In this document: positions 1 through 12,600 of the stretch, piece after piece
How positions within the stretch are numbered: the first letter of the stretch is position 1
How the letters are laid out: each line of letters opens with the position of its first letter
Assembly: GCF_003576645.1 (NCBI RefSeq)
Contig: NC_044917.1
Location: 21,937,020 to 22,001,019 of the forward strand
Length of the DNA: 64,000 nucleotides
Direction: 5' to 3'
Origin: Ipomoea triloba
Taxonomy: Eukaryota > Streptophyta > Magnoliopsida > Solanales > Convolvulaceae
The notes under the pieces: model-generated
Told to the model about the DNA's origin: nothing
Database searches by the model: none
What the model saw: only the letters and a program-made list of their open reading frames with translations
Translations under genes and position numbers: made by a program

Positions 1-112
1 TAAATTTTATTAAAGTGGAAAGAGAATCGCATCGTCGGTGTAATCGTGTTTCGCGATCAATTGTAAGAAATTCCAGTAGATCATCGTAAAGAACAAATGG
101 GAGTAATTTAAA

Positions 113-3100
113 CATGGATTTCAAACAGGTCAATGCTCAAAATAATAGATATGGTGAGTTTTCTTTCCTTTAAATACAAAAGTTCATTCGTTTCATTTTT
201 TTCACAATATAAATAATGTGTGTTAATTGTAACCTGTTTACTTTACTAGATTGTTATTTTGACATTGGAGATGTCACTTATTCGTGTAAGAGTTAATTCC
301 ACCAATGGTCCTCCGACTATGTTGATTTTTCAAAATTAGTCCCCAACTTTTAATTTGGACAATTTAGGTCCCTAGCTTGACTTTCAAATTCTTTCCAATG
401 TTGGTCATTTCGTCAAATTTTAGTTAAGTTGAGGTCAAAATGAAGGGGTAAAATTATACGTTCACATGTTTAATGTATTATTACTCATATTTCTTCTGTT
501 CTATACACTATATATATGAATATAATCTCAGTCGAAGTCTAAATCGGAACCATTGATCCCAGTCAAAGTCTCTTCGACTGAGATTATATTCATATATATA
601 GCGCATAGGACAGGAGAAATACGAGTAATAATACACTATACAGGTGAACCGACAATTTTACCCCTTCATTTGACCTCAACTTAATCAAAATTTGACTAAA
701 GGACCGACATTAGAAAGAATTTGAAAGTCAAGAGACTTAAATTGTCCAAATTAAAAGTCGGGGACTAATTTTGGAAAATCAACATAGTCGAAGGACCATT
801 GCTGGAATTAACTCTTCGTGTAATTATTGTGGGGCTTTATTTTGGCAGCAAGAACGCTCAAATCAAAATTTAGCACGCACATTGCTAAAATACACAGTGT
901 TGCTATGAGGGCAAAATCCAATTACCTCGCATGAAGGATCCTTCTCATGTTCTCCAGAGCCTATACTTTGGTGATACTAAATGGAGCAGACACTTCCTCA
1001 GTAATATTCGAAGGTATAACAACATGTTCTGGTTCACGTCTCTGGGCGGTAGAGTCGATAGGTCACTCAACAGTCAATACGTGTAACACTCCTCTAGTGT
1101 TTAGGGTTAGTGGTCAAAATTATCACTGGATTGGAAGTTTGGTTCCAATAGAAGGGTCGACGCTAAAATTTGTGCAACTATATATTTACGACACAGATAA
1201 TGAGATTAACAATCGTATCAATTCTGTCAGGTAAATTAACAAATACGTACTCTCTTTTGTTCGCATTCGACCTAGATATTCAACTATTATTTATCTATTC
1301 TCATTTTTTTCTATACAGAGTGGACAATAACTCAGGGGATATCAATGAAGAGATTGTTATTGAATTAAAGAACATGCTAGACCAAAATAATGTTTTGGTC
1401 AACTGTTTCAGAATGGCAAGAACTGAGATCCAATCTAACCCAGTTGTTGAGGCTAAGATGAATTTAATAGGCAGGCAGAGCAAAGATGGATGGACCTACA
1501 ATTTACCTACCGCTCATGAGGTAATTGTACTTATTGTCGGGGATCTAGACCCATCAATGGGTGATCTAGACATATTGATCGAGACTAGGACTGGGCAGTT
1601 AAAGAAAATAAACCAATTGAACCCTGCATATCTACCACTACAGTACCCTTTGTTGTTCTCTAACGGCGAAGATGGTTATCGCGAAGATATTATATTCTCT
1701 ATTGCATGGCGCCAACGCCATCATGGTAGCAGGATAAGAACTAGCACAATGAGTATTTCTCATTTTATATACATGAGAAAGTAAATGAGAAATATACATT
1801 GTTGTATTATAGGAGGTTATTCCAACAATTCTTGGTTGATACATATACAATGATCGAATCTGCACGCTTAATCTACATTAGAACTCATCAGAAGGCGTTG
1901 CGTTGTGAAGCTTATCAGGGATTGAGCAATACGTTGACTAGAGTATAATTAGACCCCACAGATCGGGGTAAAAGAATTATACTCCCATCATCATTCACAG
2001 GTAGAGCTAGGTATATGATTCAGAACTATCAAGATGCAATGGCAATATGCAAGCACATCGATTATCCACACATATTCATTACATTCACCAGCAACCCAAA
2101 GTGGTATGGGATTAAGCTGTATGTTGCACATTGTGGCCTTAAAGTAGAGGATAGACCTGGCATCATTTGTCGCGTGTTTAAGATGAAGCTTGATGCGATG
2201 ATTGAAGACATCAAAACAGACAAGCTGTTTGGCGAGATATGTGGAGGTATTTGAAAATCATACATATTTGAATTTGTCATCATCAATTATAATTTTCCTT
2301 TATAAACTTCAATTGTTCAGTTTTAAATTTTCTTTGCAATTATCTACACGATTGAATTTCAAACCCTTACACACACATCTTGCTATTTGCCAAAAGAATG
2401 AATAGGGCAAATTCTGTGAATGAAATTGGCGCCCTAATCTCAGCTAAAATAGAAGACCTAGATGCTAATGTTGAATACCATGACGCAGTCAGCGAATTCA
2501 TGTTGCACGGACCCTATGGAGAACTCCGGAAGCATTCGTTGTGCATGGTAGATGGTAAATATTCAAAGTATTTTCCAAAAAAATATGTTACTCATACAAT
2601 TATGGATAAAGATGGTTACCCAATCTACAAAAGGCGTGGCAATGGGCGCACAATCAGTAAAAATGAAATCGAACTTGATAACCGATACGTCGTCACGCAT
2701 AATATACATCTGCTCCTAAAATATCATGCACATATTAGCGTTGAATGGTGCAACAGTCCAAGTCTGTTAAATATTTATTCAAATGCGTGAACAAAGGAAA
2801 TTATAGATCACGACATAATTCATGAGTAGTTCAGCAAATGTTCTCAATGATGATGTAGTCGATGAGATTAACATGTACTACGATTGTTGATATATATCAG
2901 CATGTGAAGCCACATGGCGGCTATTTGGATACTTGATACATTATCGAACCTCACATGTAGAGAGGTTAAATTTCCACTTAGAGAATCAGCAAAATGTTTG
3001 TCTCTGGTGAAGATCAACCCCTCGACGAGATTGTGGAGAACCAAACAGTTCAGCATAGCCAATTCAAGGCTTGGTTTGAGACGAACAAAATATACGAAGA

Positions 3101-3419
3101 TGCCCGGTAACTCACTTATGCAAAGTTCCCCAGTAAGTTTGTTTGGAGACGAGATTTGTGTGAATGACTGTTGTAATACGATATTGCCCTTCAAGTTCCA
3201 GCGTAAACAATTCCCACTGATGCTCGCATATGCCATAACTATCAACAAAAGTCAAGGTCAAACACCAACTCATGTTGGATTATTGCTGAAAAAATAGGTG
3301 TTTAATCATGGTCAATTATACGTGGTTTTTTCCCGAATCACCCATCCTGATGGCTTGAAGGTGTTAGCTCTAAACGCGGATGGACAAGATTCTGTTACTA
3401 CGTACTATCAATGTCTTCT
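113..3419 (+). pseudogene. Helitron Rep/helicase (RepHel) relic
   Basis: Pieces of a plant Helitron replication protein-helicase occur in order on the plus strand, in several frames with stops between. The pre-Rep region after position 830 includes the stretches ALFWQQER and FRVSGQNYHWIGSLVP, then LNPAYLPLQYPLLF. A Helitron_like_N segment at 2015-2254 has YPHIFITFTSNPKW. Another Rep-side piece lies at 2380-2790. The helicase C-terminus at about 3040-3400 has [17 protein letters not shown] followed by HGQLYVVFSR and HPDGLKVL. Most of the ATPase domain is missing between about 2790 and 3040, so the protein is dead. The family performs rolling-circle transposition. The relic ends about 340 bp before a canonical Helitron 3' terminus at 3760, which probably belongs to the same element. 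Identification is by motif recognition; exact domain borders are approximate. Confidence 0.85.
290..814. mobile_element. MULE-type MITE, long inverted repeats, 9-bp TSD
   Basis: A 525-bp foldback element whose two halves are inverted copies over roughly 230 bp each. The left end reads GAGTTAATTCCACCAATGG and the right end is its near reverse complement. It is flanked by a perfect 9-bp duplication TTCGTGTAA at 281-289 and 815-823, the size typical of Mutator-like elements. It has no coding capacity and sits inside the 5' part of the Helitron Rep relic, so it inserted after that element. The hairpin apex around 540-590 includes complementary copies of an AATCTCAGTCGAAG-like sequence. Confidence 0.9.
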
Positions 3420-3732
3420 ACAAAGACGTTTTCAATAATGTGTAATTCAAACCGATGATATTATGTTTTTATTTTTCAAAGAACACATTTGCCTAAGTTA
3501 TACAAATTCTAAACACTGATATATAAAATCTTCAAAGTTTCAGCACCGAATGTTTACATCTACACATTAGCTATTAATTCAAAATTATATGGCCAAATTC
3601 AAGCGTTGATAACATCACAAAGCATAGTTGATCCAAACCATATTTTCAATTGCGCTATATAATACTTGATGTTATAATTTATATAATTATATATCAATCT
3701 AAATATTCTTAAAATATTATAACAAATCCATT

Positions 3733-3760
3733 CCGTGCATCGCACGGGTGAAAATACTAG
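3733..3760 (+). mobile_element. Helitron 3' terminus (hairpin + CTAG)
   Basis: A CCGTGC stem, short loop and GCACGG stem are followed by GGTGAAAATACTAG and then a T. A GC-rich hairpin about 10 nt before a terminal CTRR, inserted before T, is the defining Helitron 3' end. It lies just downstream of the Rep/helicase relic on the same strand. Confidence 0.88.
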
Positions 3761-4584
3761 TTTGAGTTTAAATAATAAAAAGGTGGAATGATCACCCATC
3801 TGTTGGGCGCTATCCGTGCCTTCAAACAGGTAAGGAGTTGAATTTTTTCTTTTTAATTTTAAAAAACCAAAAAAAAAAAAAAAAGTTTTGTAGAAGAATA
3901 TATGATTTTTCTCTCTAATATGCCACATGTCACCTCTCTCCTCCAATAATGCACTAAAACTCACCAAAAAACCTCCATTGAAGTTACTCTAATGCCACTC
4001 CAAAGTCCATTGTTTATTCATTTCCTGACATAGAAACCGCAATGGCATTTAAATAAAGGAGTGACCATAACAACTGCATTATCAACATATATAAACCCAA
4101 GCAAACTCAATACATATATAATCAAAATGGTAGTAAACAACAGAATTCATACATAATCTTTCTAGTGAAATTTTACCTCTTTTATGTGATTTGCAGACTA
4201 TAACACAGGAGTAAGATTTTTCAAGTAGCGAGTATAAATTTCCCTTATTACACAAAAAAATTGGAAGTAAACAGTCCCTCGTTACCAAAAAATATGGAAG
4301 TAAACAGAAATCGCTTCACTGTTAACTGAATATGAAGACATTGACATCCACAAAAGACTACAACATTCGAACACTCCAAGAAGGAAAATATTTAGAATAG
4401 AAAAAGAAAAAAGAAAATATAATTGGGATAAAACAACACAAGACTATAATAGTGTGATTAGTATTCAAAATTCAAAATGTTCATATCTCTACTGAATTCT
4501 TTTTTCCAACAGTTTCTTGTCCTCCCATATTTTAATTTAATGTTTTTGTAGATTCACAAGTTCTCCAAAAAATGTTGACTTACA
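3761..4584. other. Helitron flank and eIF2 gamma 3' side, no gene
   Basis: AT-rich sequence between the Helitron end and the eIF2 gamma stop codon. No supported coding region. The part near 4440-4584 is probably the 3' untranslated region of the minus-strand eIF2 gamma gene; no poly(A) site could be fixed. Confidence 0.5.
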
Positions 4585-7500
4585 TCACTCGAATGGGGCA
4601 GGGGGGACATCAAGGGTAATTCCGGCTTGAATTTGACCCCATCCAATAAGTCGCCAATGCTTCTCAATTCTCCGACTGAGAGCAATTTTCTCGCCTTTGC
4701 TGGTGCACACCGGGGATGTCAACTGAAGCTTTGCAAAGACATTCTTGACAGCAACGACACGAGCTCCAGTAGACATAGATCCTATATTCAACATTAAAAT
4801 TTCTCCCTTTGTCAACTTTGTGACCTTGCCCTGTTTTTCTGTGTCTTTTGTTCTGACACCCAAAAGGCGTCGCAACAAAAAGAAATTCACCTGCAGTAAA
4901 GGAGAAAAAAAAATATATTGGGTTCAATGCCAAACCAAGTAAACATAGAAAATAACTGATACAAGTATAGGAAAAATATTCCAAGGAACTACCCTTTACC
5001 TCTAGCTCACTAAAAATATCTGGAAGTGACCCAACCTCACCAAGGACTTGTCCCACCAATCGATCAGCACGTGTCAGTGTTGGGTCCATGGTTGTGCCAA
5101 CTCCAATTAAGCCTCCAGGCACAGCAAATTGGAGTTCATTCTGCTCAGCGTACAATGAAACTATCCTAGAGTATATGGGGGTGCATTTGATGTTTCCATT
5201 CTCATCCTTGACAACAATACCAGGACGAACCTCAATTTTTTGGTTAACCTTCAAAACACCCTGCACAATGAATTGAATATCTTTGAATCACTAATCCAGT
5301 ATAATTCCCATGGAAATCCAACCTGTCTATAAATTAGTCATGACCATTAGTAACTACAGTGAAAAGGCCAAATAACAAAAATGAAAGTCACATCCTTGAT
5401 CAGTGATTACTTCACACATCCACAACTTACTTAAAGGCTTTGAAATTACAAGCATACCTTCAAGATACTGCCACCAGCTACGCCACCTCTGATTTCATCA
5501 ACTTCAAAACCAGGTTTATTAACATCAAATGAGCGGATAACAATCATGTTTGGTGCTGAAGTGAAGTTCCGTTCTGGAATGGGGATTTTCTTCACAATAT
5601 ATTCGCACACAACATCAATGTTATACTTTAATTGAGCAGAAATAGGTACCACTGGTGCACCATCAGCAACTGTGCCCTGAAAATACAATTAATATGGTTT
5701 GACACTCCTGAATATGATCCAGTAGAGGAACCTTGACCAGACCTCAGTTAAACCCACTAACCTGGATGAATTTCTGAATGGCCTCATGCTGGTTGATGGC
5801 AATATTTTCCTGCACTAGATCAACCTTGTTCTGAAGAATGATTATATGTTGGAGGCGCATAATTTCAACAGCAGCTAAGTGTTCCGAAGTCTGAGGTTGA
5901 GGACAGCTCTCATTGGCAGCAATTAGAAGTAAAGCTCCATCCATAATTGCCGCTCCATTAAGCATAGTAGCCATGAGAATATCATGGCCCTACAAGAAAG
6001 GAAGAAAAGGAAAGACTGTAATCTTATATCTGATAATACAATGTGATGGATGAAACACTTGATGTAGAAAAGCAGGCACAGCTGTTGAAAGGAAAAGCAA
6101 ATATTGATGTTTCCTTGCTTTCATGCAGTAGACGTTGATTGAAAATCATGTGCCTCTATTTTGGACATATATAAGGGATCAGACCAAAGAAAATGATTTG
6201 CATTAACAGATTGGCAGATAAGAATACTAAATTCGCAAAGTTATGGGGTACAAGGTTGTGAGCTGATAATGTGGAGCAATGAAGCAATTAGATAATGGCG
6301 AAAATGCAATTATTAAAAGAAAGAATCCCATGGGATATTCTGTTAGGAGCTTACTGGGCAATCAACGAATGACACATGCCTCAGCAACTTCATCCTGCAG
6401 TTCTCAAAACCAGGCACATCGCACATAGGACTATCTTCTTTTCCACTTCCATATGCCCTACAAAATGATATTGTATGTAACAGGGAAGCTACTAGAGTGA
6501 ATCAAAAAGACAGCCTCCCTTCCCATATCAACAAAACTTACTTGTAGCACATAGGTCTAGGGCAACGTTCATCTTCACATTTATATATCTTTGCATTGGC
6601 ATATCCAAGCTTAATCGTAATATTACGTTCAAGCTCATTTTTAAAACGAACAGTCTGCAAAGAGAAGGTATATTACCAAAAATTTCAACTATCTTTTCTG
6701 ACAACTGTTCTTTCTATATAAACTACTACATCATTTACAAAGAACATGAAAAAATGCAAGTCAGACCAACCAACAAGTATAGATTTGCTTCAGATGAGAC
6801 AACTCAGCACGTACAAGCAAACTTTTCAAAGCGAAAAAGCGCGCTGAAGCAACGAACCCTGGCTTCGCTTTAAAGCCAAAGCGCAAAGTGAAGCGTCGCT
6901 TTTTCACATAAAGTGACGCTTTTTAAAAAAATTAATATATATACTCAAAATACTCAAATAGTAATGCAAAATAACATAAATAGTGATAAACTGATAATCT
7001 CATAAAGTGATAATACCATGGTCCCATCCAGGTTCTTGATTTTTTGGATTAGACATTATCGTAATATCATAACATACTAATATTGATCTAAAAATACAAA
7101 TTATTCAATTCAACATTTCAACAATCAATAATTCAATAATAAAGCTTAATTGAATTAAATGTAAATTGAAATTTAAGATTTTAAATATAATAATTTCAAA
7201 ACATAATTTAATACAAAAAAAATAAAAACAAAAACAAACACAAAACAAAACGTGTACTGTGAAGTGTAAACTACTACTGCCATGTGTCGAACAACACTCC
7301 AACTCTATTCATATTTAACATTTTAACCTCAGATCTCAGTTGTCTTCTTCAACTAAGAAGAGGAAAAAAAATACAGAGTGAGAAGCACTTAAGCAGCAGC
7401 GATTTACCTCCGGACTCTGAGTTCAGCTCTCAGGGAGGAGGCAACGGCGAGGCAGCGAGGAAGCGGCAGCGATGATGATTGAGGCAGAAAGCTGTGAGGG

Positions 7501-8347
7501 ACAAAGGGGGTGACCAGAGCAGAGCAGTAGGCGGAGGTCTGGGGGTGAGGCAGAAGGGTTTTTTAGCTACTTAGGATTGATTTTAGAATTTTGTTTCGTT
7601 AGTTTTGTTTTTTGACCATTGACTTGCACTTTGTATGGTAAAGCCGCTTCGCTTTTCGCTACTTCATCGCCTCGCCGGAAAGCGCACTCAGGCACGCGCT
7701 TCTTCACACAGCTGCATGTTGCCCAGGCAGAGCAACACCTCGTCGCTCGCCTCGCTTTTCGCAAGTTTTTCATAACTTTGCATACAAGTATTGCATACAC
7801 CGAAATAACCATTCTAGAACTCTTTTTTTCCCAACATATTAGAAGTTTTTTATGTATATACTAATCATTCTCCTAGGTAACTACATTTTTATGGCTTCAA
7901 ACAGAAAGACTAGCAGCACTACTTAGTTATTCTTCAACCAAGCTTCATAATTAATTGTATCCAAGAGTGACTACACAGAAAATAAGGCTTCCTCAAAGCC
8001 TAAGCACTTATATGCACAAACTCAACAGATTGTGACAAACCTGGACACCAGATATGGCTTTTACAACTGTTGACTTCCCATGGGCCACATGGCCAATGGT
8101 GCCTGAAAATAGAAAATTGAACTTAGTATTGAACATTTGAATTCATCACAGTAGCAAAAGCTTGCCTGCTTGCAAAATATGCACGTAACTATGTATGCAG
8201 GACAAAATGATGCTTGCAGTTTTACATTTCAATGAACTTACCAATGTTTATTGTTGCCTGACGAGAGATCACCTCAGGTGATAATGGATGTAGCTGTGTT
8301 ACATCCAACTTACTAAGATCCTGCTCCATCAATCCTTTTCTAGACAT
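4585..8347 (-). CDS. Eukaryotic translation initiation factor 2 subunit gamma
   Basis: Eight exons can be joined with GT-AG junctions: 8242-8347, 8041-8102, 6542-6654, 6355-6457, 5762-5989, 5458-5676, 5000-5260 and 4585-4890. They total 1398 bp and encode 465 aa, which fits plant eIF2 gamma. The protein is the GTPase core of eIF2, which brings initiator Met-tRNA to the 40S ribosome in the cytosol. Visible motifs: G1 P-loop GHVAHGKST (residues 39-47), a zinc-ribbon-like cysteine set (C82, C87, C92, C106), G3 DCPGH (126-130) and G4 NKVD (182-185). Domain II and III beta-barrel sequence follows, with [19 protein letters not shown] and a C-terminus ending APFE. The start ATG at 8345-8347 gives [10 protein letters not shown]. 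All frames are open and junctions conserved, so it looks functional. The long third-position intron (6655-8040) holds a probable transposon. Confidence 0.95.
6815..7770. mobile_element. Probable non-autonomous transposon in an eIF2 gamma intron
   Basis: The 1386-bp intron between the P-loop exon and the next exon contains a block whose ends are rich in GCTTCGCTTT-like sequence. The left end (CAAAGCGAAAAAGCGCGC) and the reverse complement of the right end (GCGAAAAGCGAGGCGAGC) are imperfect inverted repeats. The rest of the gene is compact, so this is probably an insertion. No clean target duplication was found and the family is not recognised. Confidence 0.4.
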
Positions 8348-9260
8348 TTTTTATTTTTCTGCTCTTTACTTCAATATCCACTCAAATTTCAATTCTGGAA
8401 TTTCAAGGGGAGAGACAAAGAATGTCATTCTAAGAGGAAATATTTAATTTCCATAGAATCTTGCATTTACATATAGACGCATGGTCATTCAAAGAAAATC
8501 AATAAACTTAGTGTGCACAACTGCACATATCACCCACAATAGCATAAAACATATGAAGCAATTTCATCGTCATAAAGGTCACATTACATAAGGGGACCAA
8601 TAATGTAACTACTAAATTTATCTCAAGATGCTTAGATCCCTCATCATAATCTCCAAAAGAGACTAATTTTACCCCGGACTGGCAAGAGGCATACTTTGCC
8701 CAATGTAGTCCATCATCCCAACTTCTTCCATGACTAAGATTTGTTAAATTTACAGTAAAGTCATTCAATCCAGCACATATGCAGTTCAGACTTCCCATTA
8801 AACAGGGTGAATTCAAATCAGGTAAACACACTCAGTCAGCTAGAAATTACAAGAAATTTACATAAATGCTGCTGAGTTCTAGGTTAGGCATGCCCACTGT
8901 GGCATTCAAAGGCGTTCTCAACTCTCTAAATCTCAATTCACCATATCCATGTTTACATTGCGAGCGAGCTCTCACAAAAAATCAGAGGTTATAGAACAGC
9001 AACATGGTTAAAAAATACTAATACTAATAATAATAATACCAACTAATTTCCAATAATGAAGAGCTTAAACACCGTCCCCAAAAGACCTAATCCCCTGACC
9101 TCATTTCAAATATGTAAAAATTTTCATTTCGAAAACCGAGATAAAGAGAGAGTAAGAGTGTTCGCGCGCGTGCCTGTGGACTCACCGGAGAAAAGGCGTT
9201 TCCGCCGGCCGTCGAGAGTGCAGTGGGGTTTTCGAGAGTTGAGCAAAGCGAGAGAGACGC
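8348..9260 (-). other. eIF2 gamma 5' UTR with intron
   Basis: On the minus strand a donor CTCCG/GTGAG (exon end at 9186) follows a GC-rich leader. An acceptor ATTCCAG/AATTG places the second leader exon at 8348-8394, just ahead of the ATG. This would give a roughly 790-bp leader intron. A CT-rich leader with a leader intron is common for plant translation-factor genes. The transcription start near 9250 is inferred only. Confidence 0.55.
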
Positions 9261-9426
9261 AATGAGGTGCTGTAGGCCTGTAGCTGACGGAACACATTCC
9301 TCAAGGTTAGGGCTGTCTAACCCGGTCCAACCAGACGGGTTGGGCCGTTTAGCACGCCAAACTCCTAACCTCTTTGGGCCATGCAAATTGCATATTTCAG
9401 CCCAGCATTGCATGGACCGGCAAATT

Positions 9427-9680
9427 ATTGCATGGACCATGGTCCACACAGCTGTGTGGACCAAAAATAAAAAGTAAATTATTTTTGTATTGAACGTACA
9501 TTATTTTTGTACTGTAGGTGTATTATTTGATGGTATATATCAAATAATGTATCTTCAGTACAAAAATAATGTACCCTAAAATAATGTACCTACAGTATTA
9601 GAATAATGTACCTTCAGTACAAAAATAATGTACTTTTTATTTTTGGTTCACACAGCTGTGTGGACCATGGTCCATGCAAT
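9427..9680. repeat. 254-bp inverted-repeat unit with 22-bp palindromes
   Basis: About 48 bp at the left end, starting ATTGCATGGACCATGG, is repeated inverted at the right end. Inside each arm lies a 22-bp self-complementary sequence with core CACACAGCTGTGTG, at 9441-9462 and 9645-9666 (one mismatch). A third copy lies at 9779-9800 and is followed by MULE TIR-like sequence. The interior is made of AATAATGTAC/GTACATTATT motifs. Confidence 0.75.
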
Positions 9681-10509
9681 AATGATTGGACTACTTTGAT
9701 ATATAATGTACCAACATGTTCAAATACAGTACAAAAATAATGTACATTCAGTACAAAAATAATGTACTTTTTATTTTTGGTCCACACAGCTGTGTGGACC
9801 ATGGCCCAAAACTACGACGTTTAATCTAAATAAATAAATAAAAATTCGCAGGTTAAGTAGTAACGCCGCCAGTCGCCGTTAGGCTGTTATGCGCGATTTT
9901 TCTCTGCGATTGTTCCTGTCTGCAATTCGGCCATTGTTCTCTTCTTTGTGATTTCATTCGATCAATCGCAACCTCCTTTACGATTTCAGTCATCGCCATC
10001 TCGCCTCTGCGACTGCCATCTCTACAATTTCATTCATCGAATTGCTTCTTCTCCATCATTGAATACGCATTTTGCATCATGGATAACATCAGTGATACTA
10101 TACGAACAACAGAATTGATGCTATCGAATTAAATGATGATATTACAGGTTTTTATATTGTTTATATGTGATTTAGGTTTGCTTTTTAATCTGTATTTTTA
10201 TTTATATCGTGCTTTTTTTATTATATTGTAGGAGATGTGAATGCCTTGATTGATGTTGAATTGAGTTCTCCCATTGATGTTGAATCAATTCTAGGTTTGT
10301 ATTTGATTGCATGCTACATTGTTGAACATGCTTAATGTATTTATTAGATACATTATTTGCAGTTGGCACTATTCGGGGTGCAACTGAAGAGAATTCACCG
10401 ATTGGGGTTCATGCTAGTTCTTCTAATGCTATGGATGAGAGTTCTTCTATTCCAAGTTTTTTTTTTCAAGTTGTTTATTATTATTTAATTATTATTAGTT
10501 GTGTTTCTG

Positions 10510-10910
10510 ATTGAGGTACATTATGTTTGTGCGTTAGGTACATTATTTTAATACATAGGGTACATTATTTTTATGTATCATTTCTGTGTGCATTCTGATT
10601 CTGACTAAGGTACATTATTTCTGGTCCTTTGGTACATTATTTTAATGGATAGGGTACATTATTTTTATGCATGATTTATCTGTACTTTCTGTTGTCAAGG
10701 CAATTTATTCTTTTAGTGACTATTGTGTTTCTGATTGAGGTACACTATTTATATGCATTAGGTACATTATTTTAATCCATAAGGTACATTATTTTGATCC
10801 ATCAGTTATTTGTGCTTCCTGATTTGAAATTTGTATTTCTGATTAAAGTACATTATTTTTGGTCATTAGGTACATTATTTTAATGGATATGGTACATTAT
10901 TTGTATGCAT
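10510..10910 (+). repeat. GTACATTATTT motif array, left block
   Basis: At least eight copies of a GTACATTATTT motif (usually GGTACATTATTTTAAT or GGTACATTATTTTTATGC) lie in the first long intron of the transposase gene. All are in the same orientation, separated by T-rich spacers such as TTTCTGATT and GCATGATTTATCTGTAC. Confidence 0.8.
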
Positions 10911-12289
10911 GATTTATCTGTACTGTCTATTGTTCATTTAGTTTATTCTTTTAGTAATATCTTATTTCTTTGTAGAGCATTGATGGATTTATTCGGCACA
11001 CCCCACTCCCCTCTACTTAGAAATTTGATTTTCACTAAAGATAATATCAATGTGTTATGCTAGTAACTTGTTAGTTGTATTGTTTTTTAAATTTACAGTT
11101 AATCAGGACTTGTTGGGGATTACAGTTGCTTCAATTGAAGAAGCATATAATTTATATAATGACTATGCTTCAAGATTGGGATTTAGTGTTAGAAAGGGCA
11201 AGCAGTATTACGTTCCCGGTACTCAGATTATTAAAATAAAAAAATTCCACTGTGCAAAGGCTGATTTCAAGTCTAATACAAATAAGTCTTCAAGGTCATA
11301 TTCAAGCGTAGACACACGAACAGGGTGTACTGCAGGTTGTCAGTTTGATATGGCGTCTAATGGGCAGTTGATTGTGACAAAACAGGTAAAGGATCATAAC
11401 CATGAGTTGTGCCCACCTTCGAAAAGTTATCTTCTTCGGTCACACCGAAGTGTTGGTGCTAATCAATTGTCTTATGTAAAAGACTTGAAAAGGAGTGGGT
11501 TTGCACTGTCGGATGACATCCGGTTTTTGAAGCATCAGTCTAGAGGTTCACCTTTCGTTGGATTTACACCAAGGGATGCATATAATAGCCTACTTACAGA
11601 TTCGATAAAGAGCCTAGATGGCACCGATTCGAATTCATTAATTGATATCTTTAGGCAGAGGCAATTAAATGACCTAACTTTTTCTTTGATTTTGAAGTGG
11701 ATGGCGATGCAAGATTGTGTAGTTTTTTTTTGGAGGGATGCAAGAATGAAAGAGGATTTTGTGTTGTTTGGTGATTTAGTAGTACATGACACAACGTATC
11801 GTACTAATAAGTACGATATGATTTGTGGTCCCTTTGTTGGCATGAATCACCATTGTGTGAACATAATGTTTGGTTGTGGGTTTTTTATTGAATGAAAGGA
11901 TCGAATCATTTGTTTGGTTGTTTAAGACATTCTTGCGAGCTATGGATGGTAAGTGTCCACAAACAATCATGACCGATCAGTGTTCTGCTATGTCTGCTGC
12001 AATTTCACAAGTTTTCCCAAGTGCAAGACACAGACTTTGTATTTGGCATATTGGAGAGAATTCAAAAAAGCATATCAAAGGTTTAAGGAGTCAAAAAGGC
12101 TTTATGCAGTTATTTAATCTTCTATTGAAGTACACGGACACTGAAGTTGAGTTTGAATTTTATTGGAATAGGTACGTAAACTATTAAATTTATCATTTTC
12201 TATATATGTTTTGTCATTCTTGCATTGTGAGTTGTATTAGTTTGCAATAAAATCAACCACGTAATGTTTTACTTTTGAAGTTAAGTTGG

Positions 12290-12600
12290 AAAGTATATTG
12301 TTTAGAAAATGTACTTTATGTGTTTTAATAATGTACCTTATGTATACTTGAAATGTATCTTTTGCAGTAACATTTTGATAATATTTTTTTCCCTTCTTTT
12401 CCAGTTGCATTTAGAACTTAGATCTTTTCCTTGTCCTTTATGTGTGTTTCCTTTGTGGCATTTGTGCTTATAAAATCAACTGACATATACTTTCTTTGAT
12501 GTTAAGTTAGAAATTGTAGTGTTCAGAAAATGTACCCTATGTGTTTTAATAATGTACCTTATGTATGTTGAAAATGTACCTTTGCAGTCACACTTAGGTT
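12290..12600. repeat. GTACCTT/AATGTACC motif block in transposase intron
   Basis: Repeated AAAATGTACCTT and AATAATGTACCTTATGT motifs occur as two roughly 230-bp tandem copies (about 12270-12370 and 12500-12590). They are in reverse orientation to the block at 10510-10910 and lie inside the intron 12172-12612. Confidence 0.7.

Noticed and set aside
7567..7864. ORFs on both strands in the eIF2 gamma intron
   Set aside because: Located in the GC-rich end of a probable transposon insertion within an intron; no family similarity.
9305..9360. TAGGGCTGTC start like the hAT MITE at 15880
   Set aside because: No matching opposite end or 8-bp duplication found nearby, so it is not called as an element.
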